This document shows, piece by piece, positions 8,970-19,072 of a stretch of 64,000 nt of DNA; the first letter of the stretch is position 1, and each line of letters opens with the position of its first letter. A program made the translations under genes and the position numbers. The notes under the pieces are model-generated. The model saw only the letters and a list, made by a program, of their open reading frames with translations, did not search any database and was not told where the DNA came from. Source of the DNA: CAMDHY01 sp046156265 (GTDB lineage: Bacteria > Pseudomonadota > Alphaproteobacteria > Rhizobiales > Segnochrobactraceae); the NCBI RefSeq assembly GCF_046156265.1, contig NZ_JAWDIR010000011.1, positions 930,001 through 994,000 of the forward strand, written 5' to 3'.

Positions 8970-10524
8970 CGGTCGCCTCCACGGCTTCCGGGTGGGCGCC
9001 GCCCATCAGCAGCCCGATCTGTTCGAGCGTAATCGAATCGGCCGGATAGGCCGGCGACAGCCGGCCGTGGTGGATGACCGCGATGCTGTCGGCGATCTCG
9101 AAGATCTCGTCAAGGTCCTGGGAGATCACCAGCACCGCGCTGCCGCGGCCGGCGAGGTCGACGAGCGCCTGCCGGATCGTCACCGCCGCCCCGGCGTCGA
9201 CACCCCAGGTCGGCTGGTCGACGACGAGCACGCCTGGCCCCGCCAGCACCTCGCGACCGACGACGAACTTCTGCAGGTTGCCGCCCGACAGGCTCGCCGC
9301 CTCGGGGTCATCGCTGCCCTTGCGCACGTCGAAGGCGGCGATGATGCGATCCTTGATCTCCTTCGCCGGCGCGGTCGCCAGCAGGCCGAGGCGGGTGAGC
9401 TTCGCCGTGGCGTGTCGCGTCAGCACGACGTTCGCCGACAGCGGCATCCGCGGCACCGCGGCGTGGCCGAGCCGCTCCTCCGGCACGAAGGCCGCCCCCC
9501 GCCGCCGCCGTTCCGAAACGCCGTCTTCGCCCACCGGCACACCGTCGATCATCACCGTGTCAGAGGCGCAGGTGCGCTCGCCCGACAGGGCCTCGAACAG
9601 CTCCGCCTGGCCGTTGCCGGCGACCCCGGCGATGGCGACGATCTCGCCCGCCCGCACCATCAGCCGGATGTCCTTCAGCGCCGTGCCGAACGGCGTCTCC
9701 GGGGCGAGCGTCAGGCCGCGCACCTCGAGGCGCGGCGGCCCGTCCGGCACCGTCGGCCGGTGCGCGACCGTACCGACCGCGCCGCCCACCATCATGCGGG
9801 CGAGGCTGTCGGCGGTCTCGCGGGCGGGATCGACACTGCCGATCAGCTTGCCGTGGCGCAGCACCGTGGCGCGGTCGCAGAGTGCCCGCACCTCTTCCAG
9901 GCGATGGCTGATGTAGAGGATGGCGCGGCCCTCGGCGCGCAGGCGCCGCAGCGTCGTGAACAGCTGGTCGGCTTCCTGCGGCGTCAGCACCGAGGTCGGC
10001 TCGTCCATGATCAGGAGCTTCGGGTCCTGCAGCAGCGCCCGCACGATCTCGATGCGCTGGCGCTCGCCGACCGACAGGTCGCGCACCACCCGCGTCGGGT
10101 CGAGCGCCAGCCCGAGTTTCACCGACAGCGCCCGCGCCTCGTCCGCCACCTGCGCGACCGACTGCGAGCGCGGCATCGCCAGCGCGATGTTCTCCGCCAC
10201 CGTCAGCGACTCGAACAGCGAGAAGTGCTGGAACACCATGCCGATGCCGAGCGCGCGCGCCGCCGCCGGGCTGGGAATCGTCACCGGCTCGCCGAGGAAG
10301 CGGATCTCGCCCTCGTTCGGCTGCAGCGCCCCGTAAAGGATCTTCACCAGCGTCGACTTGCCGGCGCCGTTCTCGCCGAGCAGCGCGTGGATCTCGCCCT
10401 GGCCGATCGTCAGGTCGACGTGGTCGTTGGCTGTGAGCGCGCCGAAACGCTTGACGATGCCGCGCGCCTCCAGCACCGGCGGCCGTGCGTCCCTCCCGCC
10501 GTCAGCGCCCGCTGCCGCCGCCAT
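8959..10524 (-). CDS. ABC transporter ATPase with two nucleotide-binding domains (YufO-like)
   Basis: This is the cytoplasmic energy subunit of the BMP-type importer. The 521-residue protein has two ABC domains, as in sugar and nucleoside importers. Domain one has Walker A GENGAGKSTLVK (about residue 50), signature LSVGERQRIEIVRAL and Walker B LLIMDEPTSVL. Domain two (about 265-510) has the degenerate Walker A AGVAGNGQAELF normal for this family and signature LSGGNLQKFVVGREV. It is the first gene of the operon, and 89 bp separate it from the stop of dppF further upstream on the same strand. Confidence 0.93.
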   Translation of the reverse strand: MAAAAGADGGRDARPPVLEARGIVKRFGALTANDHVDLTIGQGEIHALLGENGAGKSTLVKILYGALQPNEGEIRFLGEPVTIPSPAAARALGIGMVFQHFSLFESLTVAENIALAMPRSQSVAQVADEARALSVKLGLALDPTRVVRDLSVGERQRIEIVRALLQDPKLLIMDEPTSVLTPQEADQLFTTLRRLRAEGRAILYISHRLEEVRALCDRATVLRHGKLIGSVDPARETADSLARMMVGGAVGTVAHRPTVPDGPPRLEVRGLTLAPETPFGTALKDIRLMVRAGEIVAIAGVAGNGQAELFEALSGERTCASDTVMIDGVPVGEDGVSERRRRGAAFVPEERLGHAAVPRMPLSANVVLTRHATAKLTRLGLLATAPAKEIKDRIIAAFDVRKGSDDPEAASLSGGNLQKFVVGREVLAGPGVLVVDQPTWGVDAGAAVTIRQALVDLAGRGSAVLVISQDLDEIFEIADSIAVIHHGRLSPAYPADSITLEQIGLLMGGAHPEAVEATDAA

Positions 10525-10613
10525 CCCACCGAACCCCGTTCTAGTGCCCCGCCGCCGATCCTAGTGCAGCGAAATCGGGCACGCCAACGTCCTGTGCAAC
10601 TTACCGGTGGATG

Positions 10614-11614
<1,001 letters not shown>

Positions 11615-11618
<4 letters not shown>

Positions 11619-12616
11619 GTCACCACCTCCGGAGTGCGGGACAGCGGCGTCGGCCGCCCGTCGACGAGAGGGTAGTGGCAGCGCGCGTAGCCCAACTCGG
11701 CCGGCGCCGGCTGCGGCGGCACGGTGCGGCAAGTGTCCGTCGCGAACGCGCAGCGCGGCGAGAACAGGCAGCCCGCCGGCCGGTCGAAGGCGCCCGGCAC
11801 GACGCCGGCGATCGCCGGCAGCCGCCGCTCTGTCGCCCGCTCCGGCAGCGCCGCCAGCATCGCCGCCGTGTAGGGGTGGCGCGGCGTGCGGAACAGGCCG
11901 AGCGTGTCCTGCAACTCCACCTGCTGGCCGGCATACTGCACGGAGACGCGGTCGGCCGTCTCCGCCACCACGCCCATGTCGTGGGTGATCAGCACCAGCG
12001 CCATCTCGGTCTCGCGCTGGATGCGCAGCAAAAGGTCGAGAATCTGCGCCTGGATGGTCACGTCGAGCGCCGTCGTCGGCTCGTCGGCGATCAGGAGCTT
12101 CGGACCGGCGGCGAGCGCCATGGCGATCATCACGCGCTGGCTCATGCCGCCGGAGAGCTGGTGCGGGAAGGCCGCGAGCCGCCGCGCCGGCTCCGGGATG
12201 CCGACGAGGTCGAGGAGTTCGACCGCCCGCGCCTTGCGCGCAGCGCGTCCGAGGCCGAGATGGACCTTCAGCACCTCGCCGATCTGGAAGCCCACCGTGA
12301 AGCACGGGTTGAGGCTCGTCATCGGCTCCTGGAAGATCATCGCCATCTCGTGGCCGACGAGCCGGCGCCGCTCGCGGGCTGAGATCGTGCGCAGGTCGCG
12401 GCCGTTGAACTCCAGACGGTCGGCCGTCACCGTCGCGGTCGACGGCAGCAGCCCCATGACGGCCAGCATCGCCACCGACTTGCCGGAGCCAGATTCACCG
12501 ACGACCGACACCACCTCGCCGATCTCGACGGAAAGCGACACGCCGTCCACTGCGCGGAACGGCCCGGCGCGGGTGGCGAAGGAAACGGTGAGGTTTCGGA
12601 TGTCGAGGAGGGGCAT
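11615..12616 (-). CDS. dppD: dipeptide/oligopeptide ABC transporter ATPase, DppD type
   Basis: This 333-residue ATPase is the partner of DppF. It shows Walker A GESGSGKSVAMLAVMGL, the Q-loop segment MIFQEPMTSLNP, signature LSGGMSQRVMIAMAL, Walker B LLIADEPTTALD and the C-terminal CLFSPRCAFATDTC motif. Its end overlaps the dppF start by 4 bp. An unrelated 217-codon gene lies between dppC and dppD, 68 bp upstream of this start. Confidence 0.93.
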
Positions 12617-12684
12617 TCTTTTCGCCGTGATCCGGAGAGCCTATATTGGGTGCGTGTTGGAGATTGCGCGCATGACCGGCCCCA

Positions 12685-13338
12685 TCATCCCTGCAGCTTG
12701 ACGCCCGGCGGCACGGCCAGCCAGAGCCGTTTTGCGCGCAGTGCCGGCCTGAAGTCCTCGAGTTGGACCAGCGCTTCGACCGCCAGCGACCGTTGCACGT
12801 TCGCGAGATCGAGCAGGCCGGCGATGAACTTCTTCCGCTCCTCGATGGATTGTGCGCGAAAGGCCGGCCTGTCGATGGCCGCGGTCAGAAGGTTGGTCTG
12901 TTTCGCCACCTTGTAGTAGGCGACGACCTCGTGGATGACCGTTTCCGGCAGGATCGTCAGGTCGCCGGCAATCGAGGCGAACACGAAATCGGTATCGTCT
13001 GCGACGACGAAGGGGTCTTCGTTCTCGATGAAGTAGGCCGCTTCCGCCGGCTGGGTCTGCAGTTCGATGCCGCGCATCGTCGCGCAGATCTCGGCGTGGA
13101 TGGCGGTGACGATGTCGATGACACGCTGCTCGCGGACGAAGTGCTCCTCGTCGCGGACCCGCTGGCGCTCCTCGCGGGCCCGTTCGGCCTCCCGCTTCAA
13201 CTCATCGCTGGCTCGGCGTCGCTCGTCACGCGTCGTCAGGTACCAGGTGAGCACCGCCGCCGTCGCGCCGAGCAGGGCGGCGAGAATCGTCCCGGCCACC
13301 TCGATCAGCGAAGTCTGCAGCGTCTCGCTCACCCTCAC
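12685..13338 (-). CDS. membrane-anchored coiled-coil protein inserted in the dpp operon, function unknown
   Basis: I do not recognise this protein. No ATG is available. I take the GTG at 13338 because it overlaps the dppC stop as GTGA, which would couple translation; GTG 13332 is an alternative. The 217 residues comprise one membrane segment (about 14-33, VAGTILAALLGATAAVLTWY). A highly charged Arg/Glu-rich coiled coil follows (about 36-75), then a mostly helical domain with FIENEDPFVVADDTD and VIHEVVAYYKVAKQTN. Codon and GC character match the neighbours. Its position between dppC and dppD is unusual for a peptide transporter. A role in that system is possible but unproven. Confidence 0.78.
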   Translation of the reverse strand: MRVSETLQTSLIEVAGTILAALLGATAAVLTWYLTTRDERRRASDELKREAERAREERQRVRDEEHFVREQRVIDIVTAIHAEICATMRGIELQTQPAEAAYFIENEDPFVVADDTDFVFASIAGDLTILPETVIHEVVAYYKVAKQTNLLTAAIDRPAFRAQSIEERKKFIAGLLDLANVQRSLAVEALVQLEDFRPALRAKRLWLAVPPGVKLQG

Positions 13339-14243
13339 CCCCGCTTCAGCTTGGGGTCGAGGGCGTCGCGCAGCCCATCGCCGACGAGGTTGATGGCGAG
13401 CACGGTGAGCAGGATCGCGAGGCCGGGGAAGGTCACCACCCACCAGGCGCGCAGGATGAACTCGCGCGCCTCGGCGAGCATCGTCCCCCATTCCGGCGTC
13501 GGCGGCTGCGCGCCCATGCCGAGGAAGCCGAGCGCCGCCGCCTCGAGGATAGCGTTCGAGAACGACAGCGTCGTCTGCACGATGAGCGGCGCCAGGCAGT
13601 TCGGCAGCACCGTCTTCACCATCAGCCGGATCGGACCGGCGCCGGCCGTGCGCACCGCCACCACATAGTCCTTGTCGCGCTCCGTCATCACCGAGGCGCG
13701 CGTCAGACGGACGAAGTGCGGCAGCAGCACCAGCGTGATGGCGATCATCGCGTTCATCAGGCCGGGGCCGAGTATGGCGACCAGCACTAGCGCGAGCAGC
13801 AGCCCCGGGAAGGCCAGCACGACGTCCATGACGCGCATCACGACGGTGTCGACCCAGCCGCCGAGATAGCCCGACAGCGTGCCGAGCGTCACGCCGGCGG
13901 CGAGCGCCAGCGTGACGACGAACAGGCCGATGAACAGCGAGTAGCGCGCCCCGAAGATCAGCCGCGAGAGCATGTCGCGGCCGACGGCGTCGGTGCCGAG
14001 GATGTAGGTGAGCGAGCCGCCGGCCTCCCAGAACGGCGGCACCAGCAGCGCGTCGCGGTTCTGCACGTCGGGGGCGTGCGGCGCCACCAGCGGCGCGAAG
14101 ATCGCCACCAGCACCAGCACCACCATGAACACGAGCCCGGCCACGGCGCCCTTGTTCTCCGAGAACGACGCCCAGAAGGCGCCGAGCATTTCGAGGCGCG
14201 GGTTCACCGTCCCGCCGCCGGCCACCGGATCGGTCACGGCCAT
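13335..14243 (-). CDS. dppC: dipeptide ABC transporter permease, DppC type
   Basis: This is an inner-membrane permease of 302 residues with about six membrane segments. The cytoplasmic N-terminus is followed by AVAGLVFMVVLVLVAIFAPL, and the FILGTD-like block reads YILGTDAVGRDMLSRLIFGARYSL. The inner-membrane-component loop carries YVVAVRTAGAGPIRLMVKTVLPN and PPTPEWGTML near the C-terminus. All are standard for DppC/OppC. It starts 4 bp after the dppB stop. Confidence 0.94.
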   Translation of the reverse strand: MAVTDPVAGGGTVNPRLEMLGAFWASFSENKGAVAGLVFMVVLVLVAIFAPLVAPHAPDVQNRDALLVPPFWEAGGSLTYILGTDAVGRDMLSRLIFGARYSLFIGLFVVTLALAAGVTLGTLSGYLGGWVDTVVMRVMDVVLAFPGLLLALVLVAILGPGLMNAMIAITLVLLPHFVRLTRASVMTERDKDYVVAVRTAGAGPIRLMVKTVLPNCLAPLIVQTTLSFSNAILEAAALGFLGMGAQPPTPEWGTMLAEAREFILRAWWVVTFPGLAILLTVLAINLVGDGLRDALDPKLKRG

Positions 14244-14247
14244 CGTC

Positions 14248-15258
14248 TCACCTCCGGTGGCGGATGCGCGGATTGACGAGCCCGTAGGCGACGTCGACCG
14301 CGAGGTTGACGATCATCACGATGCCGGCGATCAGCAGGAGCCCGCCCTGCACCACCTGGTAGTCGCGGCGGAAGATCGAATCGACCAGCCACTTGCCCAC
14401 CCCCGGCCACGAGAAGATCGTCTCCGTCAGGATGGCGCCGGCGAGCAGCAGGCCCGCCTGCAGGCCGATCGTCGTGATCACCGGGATCAGCGCGTTGCGC
14501 AGCGCGTGCAGCCCGACGACGCGGCCTGGCGTCAGCCCCTTGGCGCGCGCGGTCCGCACATAGTCCTCGCCGAGCACCTCGAGCATCGCCGAGCGCGTCT
14601 GCCGGGCAATGACGGCCAGCGGAATGGTGCCGAGCACGATCGCCGGCAGGATCAGGTGGGACACCGCCGAGGCGAACGCGCCCTTCTGTCCGGACAGCAG
14701 GCTGTCGATCAGCATGAAGCCGGTCGGCGTCGGGAAATAATAGAGCAGCGAGATCCGGCCTGAGACCGGCGTCCAGCCGAGCCAGCCGGAGAACACGATG
14801 ATGAGCAGGAGCCCCCACCAGAAGATCGGCATCGAGTAGCCGACGAGCGCCGTCGACATCACCGTGTGGTCGAACACCGAGCCGCGCCGCACCGCGGCGA
14901 TGACGCCGGCGGGAAGGCCGAGCACGACGGCGAAGATCATCGCGGTGATCGACAGCTCCAGCGTCGCCGGAAACAGCGCCGCGAACTCCGACAGCACCGG
15001 CCGCTTGGTGACGATCGAGTTGCCGAGGTCGCCGTGCAGAACGCCCGTCAGGTACTCGACATATTGCTGCCAGAGCGGCCGGTCGAAGCCGAACTGCGCC
15101 ATCAACTCGGCGTAGCGCTCCGGCGAGAGGCCGCGCTCGCCGGCGAGCAGCAGCACGGGATCGCCCGGCAACAGGCGGATGAACAGGAAGGCGACGACCG
15201 TCACGCCGAGGAAGGTCGGAATGAGCAGGCCGATTCGCTTTGCGAGAAACGGGATCAT
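14248..15258 (-). CDS. dppB: dipeptide ABC transporter permease, DppB type
   Basis: This 336-residue permease opens with FLAKRIGLLIPTFLGVTVVAFLF and LLPGDPV, the classic DppB/OppB start. It carries the EAA-type loop YVRTARAKGLTPGRVVGLHALRNALIP and ends with DVAYGLVNPRIRHR. It pairs with DppC to form the channel. It follows dppA by 60 bp on the minus strand. Confidence 0.94.
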   Translation of the reverse strand: MIPFLAKRIGLLIPTFLGVTVVAFLFIRLLPGDPVLLLAGERGLSPERYAELMAQFGFDRPLWQQYVEYLTGVLHGDLGNSIVTKRPVLSEFAALFPATLELSITAMIFAVVLGLPAGVIAAVRRGSVFDHTVMSTALVGYSMPIFWWGLLLIIVFSGWLGWTPVSGRISLLYYFPTPTGFMLIDSLLSGQKGAFASAVSHLILPAIVLGTIPLAVIARQTRSAMLEVLGEDYVRTARAKGLTPGRVVGLHALRNALIPVITTIGLQAGLLLAGAILTETIFSWPGVGKWLVDSIFRRDYQVVQGGLLLIAGIVMIVNLAVDVAYGLVNPRIRHRR

Positions 15259-15318
15259 TGCGGGCCGACCGACGCCGCGGCGGTTGTCCGCCGCGGCGTC
15301 GTGAGCGGGTGCCGGTGA

Positions 15319-16911
15319 TTACTCGGCGATGTCGACGCCGTCGAAGCGGTGCGAGCCGAGCGGGTCCATCTTGTAGCCGGACACGGACTTCGCCATCGGC
15401 ATCGTCACCAGCGAGTGGGCGATCGTCGCCCACGGCGCCTGGTCCTTGAAGCGCAACTGCGCCTGCTCGTAGAGGGCGGTGCGCTCGGCCTGGGTCGGCA
15501 GCGACTTCGCCTTCTGGATCAGGTCGTTGAACTCCTTGTCGCACCACTGGGCGCGGTTGGCGCCGCCGACGGCGTCACAGCCGAGCAGCACGGCCAGGAA
15601 GTTGTCCGGATCGCCATTGTCGCCGGTCCAGCCGAGCAGCACCGCGCCGTCGCGGTCCATCTCGGACGAGCGCTTCAGGTACTCGCCCCACTCGAACGAG
15701 ACGATCTCGACCTCGACGCCGACCTGCTTGAAGTCCTCCTGGATGAGCTCGGCCATGCGGCGGGCGTTCGGGTTGTAGGGGCGCGCCACCGGCATCGCCC
15801 AAACCTTCATCTTCAGGCCCGCGGCGCCGGCCTCCTCGAGCATCTTCTTGGCCGCTTCGGGATCATAGGGATCGTCCTTCACGGCCTCGTTGTAGGACCA
15901 CATCGTCGGCGGGATCGGGTTCTTCGCCGGCGCGCCGGTGCCCTGGAACACCGCCTCGATGATGGCGTCCTTGTTGATCGCCATGTTCAGCGCCTTGCGG
16001 ACCTTCGGATTGTCGAAGGGCGCGACGGTCGTGTTGTAGGCGAGGTAGCCGACGTTGAGGCCTTCCTGCTGCATCACCTGCAGGTTCGGCTCGTCCTTCA
16101 GGGAGGCGATGTCGGCCGGGTTCGGATAGGCCATCACGTGGCACTCGCCCGCCTTCAGCTTCTGCAGGCGCACCGAGGCGTCCGGCGTGATCGCGAAGAC
16201 CAGCTGGTCGATCGGCTGCTTGCCGTCCCAGAAGTCGGCGAAGGCCTCGTAGCGGATCACCGCGTCCTTCTGGTAGGCGACGAAGCGGAACGGACCCGTG
16301 CCGATCGGCTCGTTGTCGATCACCTCCGGCGTGCCGGCCTGCATCATCTTGTCGGCATACTCGGCCGACATGATCGAGGCGAAGTCCATCGCGAGGTTCG
16401 CGATCATCGGCGCTTCCGGCCGGTTCAGCGTGAACTTCACCGTGTAGTCGTCGACCTTCTCGATGTTCTTGATCAGGTCCGGCATCGACATGCCGTCGAA
16501 ATATTCATAGGTCGGCGACGATACCTTGTACCAGGGCTCGTCCTTCTTCAGCTGGCGATTGAAGGAGAACAGCACGTCGTCGGCGTTGAAGTCACGCGAC
16601 GGCGTGAACTTGTCGTTGCCGTGGAACTTCACGCCCTGGCGCAGCTTGAAGACGTACTCGAGGCCATCGTCGGAGACTTCCCAGGATTCGGCGAGGCCGG
16701 GCACCACATTGGTCGTGCCCTTCTCGAACTCGACGAGGCGGTTGTAGATCGGCTTCGCCGAGGCGTCGAAGGTGGTGCCGGCGGTGAAGAAGGACGGGTT
16801 GAAGCCCTCGGGGCTTCCTTCCGAGCAATAGACGAGCGTCTTCGCCTCGGCCGCCGTGAAGGCGAGGCACGTCGTGAACGCGAGCGCGGAAGCGAGTGTG
16901 CGCAGCAGCAT
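15319..16911 (-). CDS. dppA: periplasmic dipeptide-binding protein
   Basis: DppA captures di- and tripeptides in the periplasm and delivers them to DppBCDF. The ATG at 16911 is preceded by AGAGGG at good spacing, and the 530-residue product starts with a signal peptide ending near AAEA. The mature start TLVYCSEGSPEGFNPSFFTAGTTFD matches DppA closely, as do YNRLVEF and VPGLAESW. Some homologues bind haem or 5-aminolevulinate. It is the first gene of the minus-strand dpp operon. Confidence 0.94.
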   Translation of the reverse strand: MLLRTLASALAFTTCLAFTAAEAKTLVYCSEGSPEGFNPSFFTAGTTFDASAKPIYNRLVEFEKGTTNVVPGLAESWEVSDDGLEYVFKLRQGVKFHGNDKFTPSRDFNADDVLFSFNRQLKKDEPWYKVSSPTYEYFDGMSMPDLIKNIEKVDDYTVKFTLNRPEAPMIANLAMDFASIMSAEYADKMMQAGTPEVIDNEPIGTGPFRFVAYQKDAVIRYEAFADFWDGKQPIDQLVFAITPDASVRLQKLKAGECHVMAYPNPADIASLKDEPNLQVMQQEGLNVGYLAYNTTVAPFDNPKVRKALNMAINKDAIIEAVFQGTGAPAKNPIPPTMWSYNEAVKDDPYDPEAAKKMLEEAGAAGLKMKVWAMPVARPYNPNARRMAELIQEDFKQVGVEVEIVSFEWGEYLKRSSEMDRDGAVLLGWTGDNGDPDNFLAVLLGCDAVGGANRAQWCDKEFNDLIQKAKSLPTQAERTALYEQAQLRFKDQAPWATIAHSLVTMPMAKSVSGYKMDPLGSHRFDGVDIAE

Positions 16912-17147
16912 GGTTTTTCCCTCTTTCAGGTTCTTGTCGGAACGCCATCGCGCCCTGCGGGGCCGCAGGGGTACGCAACCGCGCCGTTCGACCTGATGGT
17001 AAAAAATCACGTCGCGACGCGCACGCCAAGGGGGCGGGCGACGGTGCACCTATTAGCCTTTGGTTTCGATCGTGGGCTGTGGGGGCTCGCCGGCTCAGCC
17101 CCGAGCGGCACGCAGGGCCAGCGCGCGCAGAGCGCCCAAGCCCGTGC

Positions 17148-17954
17148 TCAGCCCGCCGGCAAGCGGTCTGCCAGCTGCGGTAGCGCGAAGGGCATACCCG
17201 CCGGCGGCACCTCGTTCGGCGGCAGTGCGACGCGGAAGACGTCGGCCAGCAGCCGCCGCGTCACCACCGTTGCCGGTGCGCCATCGGCCGCCACGCGCCC
17301 CTCGTGCACGACGACGAAGCGGTCGGCGTAGCGGGCGGCGAGGTTGAGGTCGTGCAGGACGACGATCGCCGCGGCGCCGGCCCGCGCGTGGTCGCGGGCG
17401 GCGTCGAGCACGGCAAGTTGATGGGAAAGGTCCTGCGCCGCCGTCGGCTCGTCGAGCATCAGCACGCCCGGGCCGCGGCCGATGGCGCCGACCCAGAGCT
17501 GGGCGAGCACGCGGGCGAGGTGGGCGCGCTGGCGCTCTCCCCCCGACAGCGCATCGTGCAGCCGGTCGGCGCGGTCGGTGAGATCGACAGCCGCGAGCGC
17601 CCGGTCGACCACCGCCGCCGCTTCGGCGCGCGACAGCGCCAGCCCGGGGATCGCCACGCCGAGCGCCGCGATCTCGCGCACCGTGAAGGGGAAGGCCAGC
17701 GCCGAGGCCTGCGGCAGCACCGCGCGCCGGAGCGCCAGCGCTGCCGGCTTCATCGCCGCGAGCGACTCGCCGCCGATCAGCACTCGACCGCCGTCCGGCC
17801 GCATCTCGCCGGAGAGCAGCTTCAGGAGCGTCGACTTGCCGGCGCCGTTCGGGCCGATCAGCACGGCGAGCTCGCCCGCCGGGAAGGCGACCGTCACGTC
17901 GTCGACGAGCCGCCGCCCGCCGCGCGCCACCATCAGGCTCTCGCCGCGCAGCAT
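17148..17954 (-). CDS. hmuV: haem ABC transporter ATP-binding protein
   Basis: HmuV energises haem import across the inner membrane. The 268-residue protein has Walker A LIGPNGAGKSTLLKLLSG, the haem-family block LPQASALAFPFTVREIAALG, signature LSGGERQRAHLARVL and Walker B VLMLDEPTAAQD. The start at 17954 lies 5 bp after the hmuU stop. The D-loop alanine run (TAAQD) replaces the more usual TSALD, as in other HmuV proteins. Confidence 0.92.
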   Translation of the reverse strand: MLRGESLMVARGGRRLVDDVTVAFPAGELAVLIGPNGAGKSTLLKLLSGEMRPDGGRVLIGGESLAAMKPAALALRRAVLPQASALAFPFTVREIAALGVAIPGLALSRAEAAAVVDRALAAVDLTDRADRLHDALSGGERQRAHLARVLAQLWVGAIGRGPGVLMLDEPTAAQDLSHQLAVLDAARDHARAGAAAIVVLHDLNLAARYADRFVVVHEGRVAADGAPATVVTRRLLADVFRVALPPNEVPPAGMPFALPQLADRLPAG

Positions 17955-17959
17955 CGGCC

Positions 17960-19072
17960 TCAACCCGCACCGGCGCGGCGGCGCAGCAAGAGCCACAGGA
18001 AGAATGGCGCGCCGATCGCCGCCGTGACGATGCCGATCGGCAGTTCCGCCGGCGCCACGACGACGCGCGCGACGGCGTCGGCGACGAGCGTCAGCGCCGC
18101 CCCGAGCAGCGCCGCGGCCGGCAGCAGGAAGCGGTGGTCCGGCCCCGTCACGAGCCGCACCAGATGCGGCACGACGATGCCGACGAAGCCGATGACGCCG
18201 GCCACCGCCACCGCCGCCGACACCGCGGCCGCCACCGCCAGCATCGACAGGCGCTTGGCCGTCTCCACCGGCACGCCGAGATGGTGCGCCTCCGCCTCGC
18301 CGAGCAAGAGCGCGTTCAGCGCCCGCGCCACGAACGGCAGCACCACCGCCGCGAACAGCACGAAGGGGGCGGCGGCGGCGATCTTCGCCCATGAGGCGCC
18401 GCCGAGGCTGCCGAGCGTCCAGAAGGTGAGGTCGCGCAGCGCCTGGTCGTCGGCGGAAAAGATCACGAGCCCCGTCAGCGCGCGGGCGCCCGCATCGACG
18501 GCGATGCCGGCGAGCAGCAGCGTCGCGATCGAGGTGGCACCGCTGCGGGTGCCGAGGCGGTAGAGGAAGGCGGTGGCGGCGAGGCCGCCGACGAAGGCGG
18601 CGAGCGGCACGGCGGCGCGGCCGAGCGGCGCGACGAAGGGCGCCAGCACGCCACCGCCGAGCGCGATCACCGTCACCGCCGCGAGTGCTGCCCCCGACGA
18701 CACCCCGATGATGCCGGGATCGGCGAGCGGGTTGCGGAACAGCCCCTGCATCACCGCCCCCGACACCGCGAGGCCGCCGCCGACGAGGATTGCGAGCGCC
18801 ACGCGTGGCAGGCGGATGTCGAGCAGGATCAGCCGCTCGCGGGCGAGCGTCGCGGCATCCACGCCGTCGACGCCGACGAGGCCGAGCACCCGCGGCAGCG
18901 CCCCGAGCGATACGCCGGTCGCCCCGACCGCGAGCGACAGCGCCGCCGCGAGCACCAGCGCCACCAGGGCGGCGGCGATCGCCAGCCGTCCCCGGGCCGA
19001 GCGGTCGCCGGCGGGGCGCACGGCCATCCGTCCCGGCCGTCTCGTCACCGGCAGCACCGCGGCTTCGCTCAC
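17960..19072 (-). CDS. hmuU: haem ABC transporter permease
   Basis: This FecCD-family permease of 370 residues has about ten membrane segments. Motifs include RLPRVALAILVGGGLAVSGAVMQGLFRNPLADPGIIGVSSGAAL and IGFVGIVVPHLVRLVTGPDHR (given here in part), which place it with haem, siderophore and cobalamin permeases. The neighbours hemP, hmuT and hmuV decide in favour of haem. Its ATG overlaps the hmuT stop by 4 bp. Confidence 0.92.
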   Translation of the reverse strand: MSEAAVLPVTRRPGRMAVRPAGDRSARGRLAIAAALVALVLAAALSLAVGATGVSLGALPRVLGLVGVDGVDAATLARERLILLDIRLPRVALAILVGGGLAVSGAVMQGLFRNPLADPGIIGVSSGAALAAVTVIALGGGVLAPFVAPLGRAAVPLAAFVGGLAATAFLYRLGTRSGATSIATLLLAGIAVDAGARALTGLVIFSADDQALRDLTFWTLGSLGGASWAKIAAAAPFVLFAAVVLPFVARALNALLLGEAEAHHLGVPVETAKRLSMLAVAAAVSAAVAVAGVIGFVGIVVPHLVRLVTGPDHRFLLPAAALLGAALTLVADAVARVVVAPAELPIGIVTAAIGAPFFLWLLLRRRAGAG

